This document shows, piece after piece, positions 57,787 to 64,000 of a stretch of 64,000 bases of DNA. How positions within the stretch are numbered: the stretch's first letter is position 1; each line of letters begins with the position of its first letter. The translations under genes and the position numbers were made by a program. The DNA lies in the NCBI RefSeq assembly GCF_002811985.1, contig NZ_NPDU01000001.1, positions 1 to 64,000 of the forward strand, in the 5' to 3' direction. Origin of the DNA: Leptospira adleri. Its GTDB lineage: Bacteria > Spirochaetota > Leptospiria > Leptospirales > Leptospiraceae. The notes under the pieces are model-generated. The model had not been told where the DNA came from. It did no database searches and saw nothing but the letters and a program-made list of their open reading frames with translations.

Positions 57787-58155
57787 ATGATCATCCGCAG
57801 CGAGATTCGAGAGAACCATATCGTTCTTAGCGTTCTTGAAGATATTCTGATGGATAATTCGAGGGATTTCTACTACGAATTCGAAGAATCCGTAAAAAGC
57901 AGCAGCCCCGAAATCATCAGTTTTTTCCTCGGCAAGGTCAAATTCATAGATTCTTCCGGAATCGGCATCATCATCAAAGTCAGAAATCAAATCCGTGAAA
58001 AAAACGGCACCGTGAACATATTCGGTCTCAACAAATCCCTAAACTCGGTGTTTCGGCTATCGGGCTTGGACAAAATTGTGAACCTTTATACGAACGACGA
58101 GTTTCTAAACAAGTATCCGATTTTTCAGGAGTTTGTGGATCAAAATTCTAAATGA
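57787..58155 (+). CDS. STAS-domain anti-sigma-factor antagonist-like protein
   Basis: I favour the ATG at 57787 (MIIRSEIREN), since the STAS fold begins there; a TTG at 57751 would add 12 residues. The 122-aa product has a STAS core KVKFIDSSGIGIIIKVRNQIRE (51-72), with the Ser56/Ser57 that is phosphorylated in SpoIIAA-type members. It would sequester or release an anti-sigma kinase or scaffold. The partner kinase is not in the window. Its stop overlaps the start of the next gene by 4 bases. Confidence 0.8.
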   Translation: MIIRSEIRENHIVLSVLEDILMDNSRDFYYEFEESVKSSSPEIISFFLGKVKFIDSSGIGIIIKVRNQIREKNGTVNIFGLNKSLNSVFRLSGLDKIVNLYTNDEFLNKYPIFQEFVDQNSK

Positions 58156-58892
58156 AACTAATATTCAAAACTTTCTCCGTTTTTCTCATTCTCCTTTTTG
58201 TTCAATGTTCTTGGGTCCATGAAAGAGGAATTTTCTTTTGGTCGAAGAGTCAAAACCTCATCTATAATTCCGAAGAAGTCGCGTACTTTAAAATTTCTCC
58301 TTCCAAGGTCGATCAATTCGAGGAATTCGTTCCTCCGGGTCCGCTTTCTCATCCGGTGGATCTAAAACCGGAACAGTGGAAAGATCTTTTAGGAAATCTA
58401 AAGTATGTGAAAAAATCGTCCCTCGGTTTTTTTACGGATCACGTTTTTTCTGACGGAGAATTAGAGATCATCGCAAGAGATCTTCCTCATGTTATAAAAT
58501 CCCTTCCTGAAAATAAGATCCTCGTTTTGATTACGAAATACGATGACATTCAATCCGTGATCTCGACGGAAGAATTGACCACCGCCCTTATTTGGGGCGA
58601 GAAGACGAAGGTGAACGTCGTTTTCGGAAAAATCAAAAGGGAAATCATCGATAAGAATGTCGGTTTAGACTTTGCTCTTTGGACCGATATCAGACAGATC
58701 TATCTCACAAACGTTTCGGACGGAACCGAGATTTCGGATAACGGAGCCGTTCAATTTCAAACCGTAAGAAACGTTCCCAATCGTAAATGGGTCGTTTTCA
58801 ATTTGGATCAAATGGATCAGTATAAGTTCAAACCGAGAAAGAGAAACGAGATTCGAAAACTGACGGACGAGAATGACCGGCCGGGCGGTTGA
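58152..58892 (+). CDS. Lipoprotein of unknown function, coupled to a STAS protein
   Basis: The 246-aa precursor has a lipobox ending at Cys19 (ILLFVQC). The mature protein has a beta-rich middle (LENKILVLITKYDDIQSVIS-type strand near residue 125) and a Lys/Arg-rich end (KFKPRKRNEIRKLTDEND). No family was recognised. ATGA overlap with the STAS gene implies translation coupling, so the pair may work together, for example in sensing or signalling at the envelope. That is inference. The next 960 bases contain no gene. Confidence 0.68.
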   Translation: MKLIFKTFSVFLILLFVQCSWVHERGIFFWSKSQNLIYNSEEVAYFKISPSKVDQFEEFVPPGPLSHPVDLKPEQWKDLLGNLKYVKKSSLGFFTDHVFSDGELEIIARDLPHVIKSLPENKILVLITKYDDIQSVISTEELTTALIWGEKTKVNVVFGKIKREIIDKNVGLDFALWTDIRQIYLTNVSDGTEISDNGAVQFQTVRNVPNRKWVVFNLDQMDQYKFKPRKRNEIRKLTDENDRPGG

Positions 58893-59167
58893 TTTTTTTT
58901 TCGTTCTTTCCTTTCATTCTTCGATCCCTATTGTTCCTAAACGGGAGATTTCCAAAAAAGAGAATCTCTCGCTTTGATTTTTTTTCCCGACGAATTCCGC
59001 GTAGCCCGCTCAATTATCCAATTCTTCGAGAAAAACTTGTTTCCATTTTTTGAATGTGATTTTTTTAGAGATCGTTTCCAAAGAGATGGTCGAGGCGGGC
59101 AATCTTTTCTTTAGAGCGTTGATTTGTCGGTAGAAGTTTTCGGCTTTGTCGAGAATTTAGGAAACTT

Positions 59168-59720
59168 GTGTGAGTTCCTACTTTCTTAGGTTTTCAGATC
59201 TAATTCTTAGCCAACTTAAAACGCTCTTTCTGATAAAAGTATGAGTTCCTACTTTTAGAAAAGCCTCTTCCTCGAACAAAGAATGTGTGAGTTCCTACTT
59301 TTAGGAGAATCCCAATTTCCGGGTTTAGCCTCGATCGTCCGAAAAAGCAGGAGTTCCTACTTTTACTTTTAAGAAAAGATTCGGCTCTTTTTTTTAAAAA
59401 TTCTAAGATCGTTTTGTAAAACCAAACTTCTGCCCCCGAATGAAAGTATGAGTTCCTACTTTTTCATAGAAGAATCCAAAGATAAGTCCATGAAAGAAAC
59501 GCAGGAGTTCCCACATCTTTCAATCCTCTGTGAAATCTTTCTGATCGTTTTCTCGGAAACGGGAATGCTGACCCTTCTTCCGAATCCGTTGCCCAAATGC
59601 AAAAGTGAAAGTTACCGCCGATTTGAAATATTCTCCGACAGGTTTTCGAAGTTTCGTTCCTTTGAATGACGTTTAGCATTCAGTCCAAGAGCTCTTTAGA
59701 AAATCGCGGGAACTCCAGCG
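59168..59720. repeat. Cluster of GAGTTCCTAC elements
   Basis: The core GAGTTCCTAC or a close variant occurs at 59168-59181, 59239-59252, 59285-59298, 59348-59360, 59446-59459 and 59501-59514 (last with CCCAC) in one orientation, and the complement type GCGGGAACTCCAGCG at 59706-59720 in the other. Most are followed by T-rich sequence and TTTAGGTTTT or similar. The spacing is irregular (46 to 98 bases). Confidence 0.85.
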
Positions 59721-59829
59721 TTTTCACAAAAGATCGGAAACTCAATCTGAAAGGATAGATCGGGTCCGGGCTGAATCAGGATTCATTTCCCGGCGAGGGG
59801 GTAGCGAAAAACGCGGACGCGTTTGCAGC

Positions 59830-59849
59830 GAGGGGGAAACCTCCCCCTC
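59830..59849 (-). terminator. Hairpin after ileS
   Basis: GAGGGGG / CCCCCTC with a 6-base loop, directly downstream of the ileS stop at 59859 on the minus strand. It has no clear T-run, so it may be a weak terminator or a stabilising 3' hairpin. Confidence 0.5.
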
Positions 59850-59858
59850 TTTGATTCC

Positions 59859-62603
59859 TCAACCTACTACGGATTTACAACGACCGCAGAGATCCCCTTC
59901 TTTCGCGATATCTTCGGTATGTCTCCAACAACGCGGGCATTCCGCTTGGGACGGTTTTAAAACCTTAACGGAGAATTTTTCGTTTTCGTGAGCAGACAAT
60001 ACTTCCAGCTTCGGATTGGACTCGTGGACCTGAGAAACGACGAAGAGGAGTTCCAACGTTTCTTTCGGCAGGAATGTCGTCAGCTTCGATCCGTTCTTCG
60101 GAAGAATCTCAAGTCCGGCTTCCAAAGATTTTCCTATCTTTCCTTCCTGTCTCGCGATCTCGAGCGCTTTCTGAACGGCTTCTCTTGCCTGCAACGCGGA
60201 TTCGAACTTCTCTTCGAGCGCGGAGTTCTTCCAAAGTTTTAGATCGGGAAACGTCTGTAAAAATACGGATTCCTTTTTCCCGTTGGAAGCCCAGACTTCT
60301 TCCGCGGTGAAACTCAAAATTGGCGCGGTTAAAATACATAACGTTTCCAGAATGTGTTGCAACGCCGTCGCCGAGGATTTTCTCGTCTTAGAATCTCTTG
60401 CGTCGCAGTACATCCGATCCCGGATCATATCAAAATAATCCTGAGACAAGGTTACGGTGCAGAATAAAATTAGTTTTTGATAGATCTGATGAAACTGATA
60501 CGATTCATAACTCGCACTCGCGTCCTCCACGAACTGCGCGAGTTTGGAAAGATAGAAACGATCGATCTCTTCGAGTTCTTCGAAAGGAAGATTTTGTTCG
60601 GAAGTATGACCGTCCAAATTTCCCAAAAGATAACGGAATGTGTTTCTGATCTTACGATATTGCTCGGATACGATCTTATGAGCTTCCTTTCCGACCCTGA
60701 TATCGTCCCTGAAATCCAAAGAGCTAACCCATAAACGGAGAATATCCGCTCCGTAAACTTGGATGACGTCGGTCGTAGGATCGATTCCGTTACCGAGCGA
60801 CTTGGACATAGGATGTCCTTTTTCATCCAAAACGTAACCGTGGGTTAGGACCGTCCTGTAAGGTGCGATTCCCCTAAGAGCCATGGACGGCCATAAAGAA
60901 GATTGAAACCAACCCCTGTGTTGGTCCGATCCTTCGAGATAAAGATCCGCAGGAGGTTCGCCGTTTCTTTCGTTTAACACCGCAAAGTTGGAAACTCCCG
61001 AGTCGAACCATACGTCCAAAATATCGTTTCCTTTTTTGAAGGAATCGCTTCCGCATTTTTCGCACTTCGCGTCCGCGGGAAGAAGGTCCTTTGCTTTTTC
61101 GGAATACCAGATCTCGATTCCTTTTTCACGAACCTTCTTTGTAAAAAATTGTATCGATTCCGCATCGATATGAGTTTCACCGCAGGCTTCACAACTGAAC
61201 GCGGGAATCGGAACTCCCCAATTTCTCTGACGAGACAAACACCAATCCGGTCTTGTCTCGACCATAGATCGAATTCTAGTGATCCCCCAATTCGGAATCC
61301 ACTGAACTCCGTCGATCGCTGCGAGAGATTTTTCCCGAAGGTCGTTGAAGTCCATCTTGAAGAACCACTGCGGAGTCGCGCGGAAGATCAGAGGTTTTTT
61401 ACTCCTCCAGCTATGAGGATAAGAATGTTCGAACTCGCTGTGATGAAAGAGAAGCCCCTTGTCCTTCAGGAGTTGTATGATGAGAGGATTGGCGTCGAAG
61501 ACCTTGGTTCCCTGCATCAACGGAAATTCATCCGTATATTTTCCGTAGTCGTCCACGGGCGAGAACGGTTCTAGCCCGGCCGCGAGTCCGACCTTATAGT
61601 CGTCTTGTCCGTGTCCGGGCGCCGTGTGAACACAACCGGTTCCCGCTTCCAGAGTCACGTGATCTCCAAAAAGAGGAATTCCTATCCGATCGATAAAAGG
61701 ATGTTGAAACTTTAGAGACGCGAGTTCGTCCGTAGTGATCGGTTTCACTTTTGTCAACGAGAACCCGGTCGCATTGGTGACGTTTTCTGCGAGTCCGTCC
61801 GCGAGAATTAACTCCTCTCCGGACTCCGTTTTAAAAATAGAATATTCAATTTTTCTGTTAAAACAAATCGCAAGATTCGCGGGAAGAGTCCACGGAGTTG
61901 TTGTCCAAATCAGACAGAAACGATTTTTTTCTCCGACCACGGGAAACTTCACGTAGATAGAAGGAGAAACGTGAGGATAGTATTCGATCTCGGCTTCCGC
62001 GTGCGCAGTCGCCAAATCGATCGACCAATAGACCGGTTTTTTTCCGCGATACACGTATCCTTTTTGAAAAAGATCCCCGAATACTTCCACGATCCTCGCT
62101 TCGAAATCGGGAGACATCGTTTTGTAGATTCTTCCTTCTTCCCAAAAACAGAGAAACCGGCTCAAGTCCTCGCTCTGTTTTCCCACGAATTCCTCCGCGT
62201 AATTTCTGCAGAGTTGTCTCAGCTCTTCGGGTCCGGTTTCGCGGGCTTTTTTTCCGAGATTCTTCAATACCTGAACTTCGATGGGAAGTCCGTGACAATC
62301 CCATCCCGGGATCATGTCCGTATAAAATCCGGCGAGAGCCTTGGACTTTACGATCGTATCCTTTAAGATCTTATTGAGAGAATGGCCCAAGTGAAAATTT
62401 CCGTTCGCGTACGGAGGACCGTCGTGAAGAATGAATTCTTTTTTTCCCTTTCTCTGCTCCCTCATTTTGCGAAAGATCTGACCCGACTTCCAAGCCTGGA
62501 TCTGCGCTGGTTCTCTTTTTGCAAGATCCGCCTTCATCGGGAAATCGGTCTTTGGAAGCAATACGGTGGAAGAATAAGGATTTTCTTTTTGTGTTTCGCT
62601 CAT
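59859..62603 (-). CDS. ileS: Isoleucine-tRNA ligase
   Basis: IleRS joins isoleucine to its tRNA with ATP and edits misactivated valine. The 914-aa product has the class I motif HLGH at 71-74 in [14 protein letters not shown], the KMSKS-type [10 protein letters not shown] (about 605-614), and a C-terminal zinc site with Cys889, 892, 906 and 909 (CPRCW, CGRC). It is the bacterial type. The gene is the last of a purL-LRR-ileS transcript; only 7 bases separate it from the LRR gene. Confidence 0.97.
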   Translation of the reverse strand: MSETQKENPYSSTVLLPKTDFPMKADLAKREPAQIQAWKSGQIFRKMREQRKGKKEFILHDGPPYANGNFHLGHSLNKILKDTIVKSKALAGFYTDMIPGWDCHGLPIEVQVLKNLGKKARETGPEELRQLCRNYAEEFVGKQSEDLSRFLCFWEEGRIYKTMSPDFEARIVEVFGDLFQKGYVYRGKKPVYWSIDLATAHAEAEIEYYPHVSPSIYVKFPVVGEKNRFCLIWTTTPWTLPANLAICFNRKIEYSIFKTESGEELILADGLAENVTNATGFSLTKVKPITTDELASLKFQHPFIDRIGIPLFGDHVTLEAGTGCVHTAPGHGQDDYKVGLAAGLEPFSPVDDYGKYTDEFPLMQGTKVFDANPLIIQLLKDKGLLFHHSEFEHSYPHSWRSKKPLIFRATPQWFFKMDFNDLREKSLAAIDGVQWIPNWGITRIRSMVETRPDWCLSRQRNWGVPIPAFSCEACGETHIDAESIQFFTKKVREKGIEIWYSEKAKDLLPADAKCEKCGSDSFKKGNDILDVWFDSGVSNFAVLNERNGEPPADLYLEGSDQHRGWFQSSLWPSMALRGIAPYRTVLTHGYVLDEKGHPMSKSLGNGIDPTTDVIQVYGADILRLWVSSLDFRDDIRVGKEAHKIVSEQYRKIRNTFRYLLGNLDGHTSEQNLPFEELEEIDRFYLSKLAQFVEDASASYESYQFHQIYQKLILFCTVTLSQDYFDMIRDRMYCDARDSKTRKSSATALQHILETLCILTAPILSFTAEEVWASNGKKESVFLQTFPDLKLWKNSALEEKFESALQAREAVQKALEIARQEGKIGKSLEAGLEILPKNGSKLTTFLPKETLELLFVVSQVHESNPKLEVLSAHENEKFSVKVLKPSQAECPRCWRHTEDIAKEGDLCGRCKSVVG

Positions 62604-62610
62604 ATAATTA

Positions 62611-63267
62611 TCAATAATCGATTTTTGTTTTAGGAAGAATCGTTTGGAGTTTATCCGCGTCTTCTCCTTTGAGTGAGGTTTTTTTAATATTCAATCTTTT
62701 TAAACGAGTTAGATTTTTAAGTTTCGCGTAATTGGTAGGCAAGGATTTGATTCCGGAATTCAGGTTCAAGTCCAACTCTTCCAAGTTGGAAAGACTCGCG
62801 AGAATATCCACGTCCGCTTCCGTAAGAGTCAGTTTGTTCTGATCCATATAAATCGTTTTGATCTCGGGTAAAAATAGAAGCTCGGAAGGAAGATTGGTCA
62901 GATCGTTGTTTCCCGCGAGAAGCACTTTCAAATTCTTTAATTTAGAAAGCGCGGATGGAAAAGTTTTTAGGTCGTTTCCGAAAACGTTGAGCTGTTCCAC
63001 ACTCTTACAATCTCCGAGGGAATCCGGAAGAGAGGCCAAGCTGTTAAGACGAAGATCCAGACGTTTCAGATTGGGAAATTTACAAACCCCTTCGGGTATC
63101 GAAGTCAATTTCTGCATTCCCAAATCGAGAACCGCAATCGAATCGGCGTTTGCGTTCGCCTCGTTTAATATTTCTTCCGTATTCTTTTTGCAAGTCTCTA
63201 AGAAGAGAAAGATTACGGAGAGAATCAGAATCGAGGTCCGCTTTTTTTTTGAGAGAAAAAACTTCAT
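62611..63267 (-). CDS. Leucine-rich-repeat lipoprotein
   Basis: I use the ATG at 63267, which has AAGGA 8-12 bases upstream and directly precedes the signal peptide; a longer frame from 63318 overlaps purL. The 218-aa precursor has Cys26 at the lipobox (LFLETC). The mature part is a short run of leucine-rich repeats: [59 protein letters not shown], and [16 protein letters not shown], five or six repeats of the 23-residue LRR type. Such proteins bind partners outside the cell. It lies between two housekeeping genes. Confidence 0.85.
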   Translation of the reverse strand: MKFFLSKKKRTSILILSVIFLFLETCKKNTEEILNEANANADSIAVLDLGMQKLTSIPEGVCKFPNLKRLDLRLNSLASLPDSLGDCKSVEQLNVFGNDLKTFPSALSKLKNLKVLLAGNNDLTNLPSELLFLPEIKTIYMDQNKLTLTEADVDILASLSNLEELDLNLNSGIKSLPTNYAKLKNLTRLKRLNIKKTSLKGEDADKLQTILPKTKIDY

Positions 63268-63283
63268 TCTTTCTTTTCCTTTT

Positions 63284-64000
63284 TTAGAGTGCAAATACGG
63301 CTTCCAAGCCGTTTTCATAGGGCTCGGTCAATTGATCCAAAGAAAGACGGATTCCCTCTTTTTGAAATTCCAGAGTTCCGCTCGTATTCGTTTTTCCGAC
63401 CGAATAGAACTTCAGCCCGGCCGCCTTGGTTTGTTTTTCGATCTCCTCTTTCTGAGAAGGCGAAAAACCCACGAGGACCGAAGTGGAAGTTTCTCCGAAA
63501 AGGGTCGTATCGAGTCGATCCTGTTTCAGAGAAGTTAGGTCGGCGGAAATTCCGAGACGGGAAAAAAGAACGGTCTTGGAAAGTGCGATCGCGATTCCTC
63601 CCAAAGAAAGATCTCTCGCCGATTTCAAATGTCCTTTCTCGTTTAAGGAAAGAATCAATTCGCAGAGAGCGGATTCTTCTTTGATATCGAGTTCGGGAAT
63701 GGACCCATTGACTTGTCCGTGAATTTTTTTCAGGTATTCGCTTCCTCCGAGGGAAGGACGGAAATTTCCGAGAACTGCGAGTTCTATGCCCGCCTCTTTC
63801 GGGAAGTTGGAAATAAGTTTCGTTTTGTCTTGGAGGATTCCCACCATTCCGATCGTAGGGGTCGGAAAGATAGGCCCTTCCGGAGACTCGTTGTAAAAGG
63901 AAACGTTTCCTCCCGTGACCGGAAGTTCGAGAAAACGACAGGCGTCCCCCATTCCCCGAATACATTCAGAAAACATATAGTAGTTTTCCGGAATATAAGG
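63284..64000 (-). CDS. purL: Phosphoribosylformylglycinamidine synthase II, C-terminal part (runs off the window)
   Basis: PurL converts FGAR and glutamine to FGAM in purine synthesis. The window holds the C-terminal about 238 residues, open at the right edge. Family marks: GNVSFYNE, FPTPTIGMVG, DLSLGGIAIALSK and GETSTSVLVGF, all typical of the second PurM-like half of PurL. The usual length is about 740 aa, so the start lies roughly 1.5 kb beyond the window. It is followed at 17 bases by the LRR lipoprotein gene. Confidence 0.94.
   Translation of the reverse strand, partial: PYIPENYYMFSECIRGMGDACRFLELPVTGGNVSFYNESPEGPIFPTPTIGMVGILQDKTKLISNFPKEAGIELAVLGNFRPSLGGSEYLKKIHGQVNGSIPELDIKEESALCELILSLNEKGHLKSARDLSLGGIAIALSKTVLFSRLGISADLTSLKQDRLDTTLFGETSTSVLVGFSPSQKEEIEKQTKAAGLKFYSVGKTNTSGTLEFQKEGIRLSLDQLTEPYENGLEAVFAL

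Larger units (their letters stand above)
58893..59858. other. Long spacer dense in GAGTTCCTAC elements
   Basis: The 966-base spacer holds six same-direction repeat elements and one inverted copy within 59168-59720, plus the ileS terminator at its end. Elements are listed as a separate entry. No credible protein gene is seen. Confidence 0.65.

Overview
The window reads as chromosomal DNA of a spirochaete of the genus Leptospira, probably one of the pathogenic-clade species. The reasons are the many spirochaetal lipoprotein signal peptides, a DUF1554 (leptospiral) domain, frequent TTG and GTG starts next to AAGGA-type ribosome sites, and long gene-poor spacers carrying short dispersed repeats (core GAGTTCCTAC / GTAGGAACTC). 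The species call is inference; the genus call is fairly secure. No rRNA, tRNA, CRISPR array, intact insertion sequence or prophage was recognised.

Layout. 0-8.7 kb: a 55-bp tandem repeat at the window edge, a YceI-like protein, thiamine-monophosphate kinase (thiL), a 983-aa vWA+DUF1554 lipoprotein, and an OmpA-like lipoprotein paired with an outer-membrane barrel protein. 8.7-15.6 kb: accessory territory with a decayed ORF, a small Cys-rich lipoprotein, a three-copy 120-bp tandem repeat, an alpha/beta hydrolase, a TfoX-like protein with a histone-H1-like tail, a nitrilase-superfamily enzyme and a decayed substrate-binding domain. 14.5-22.2 kb: two tandem paralogous lipoproteins, an ECF sigma factor with a FecR-type anti-sigma protein and a divergent membrane protein, then several lipoprotein or exported genes. 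22.2-33.8 kb: a tightly packed 12-gene complex I operon on the minus strand, nuoA-B-C-D-E-F-H-J-K-L-M-N, without nuoG or nuoI.

34.4-38.5 kb: a plus-strand run of lipoprotein, MaoC hydratase, MarR regulator, DUF3995 protein and CASTOR/POLLUX-like ion channel. 38.5-46.5 kb: spacer with palindromes and a 55-aa small gene, a DUF2461 protein, an alpha/beta hydrolase, an orphan TaqI/Eco57I-type DNA adenine methyltransferase, an ankyrin protein and an amidase. 46.5-47.4 kb: a mosaic tandem-repeat array. 47.5-53.5 kb: a WG-repeat lipoprotein, a Gfo/Idh/MocA oxidoreductase carrying an in-frame repeat-derived insertion, then a compact operon of an ABC1/UbiB kinase, lspA, a cyclic-nucleotide-binding protein and an AI-2E family transporter. 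54-59 kb: a YcxB-like protein, a nitrilase-like protein lacking its catalytic Cys, a large cytoplasmic protein of unknown function, and a STAS protein with a lipoprotein. 59-64 kb: a spacer dense in GAGTTCCTAC elements, ileS, a leucine-rich-repeat lipoprotein and the 3' part of purL.

The parts most worth following up are the ECF/FecR/divergent-membrane-protein module, whose two outer members appear to share a small beta domain; the repeat family that seems to have entered the gfo/idh coding sequence; the absence of nuoG and nuoI from a seamless complex I operon; and the two tandem-repeat arrays built on palindromic ACTTCGTATA motifs.
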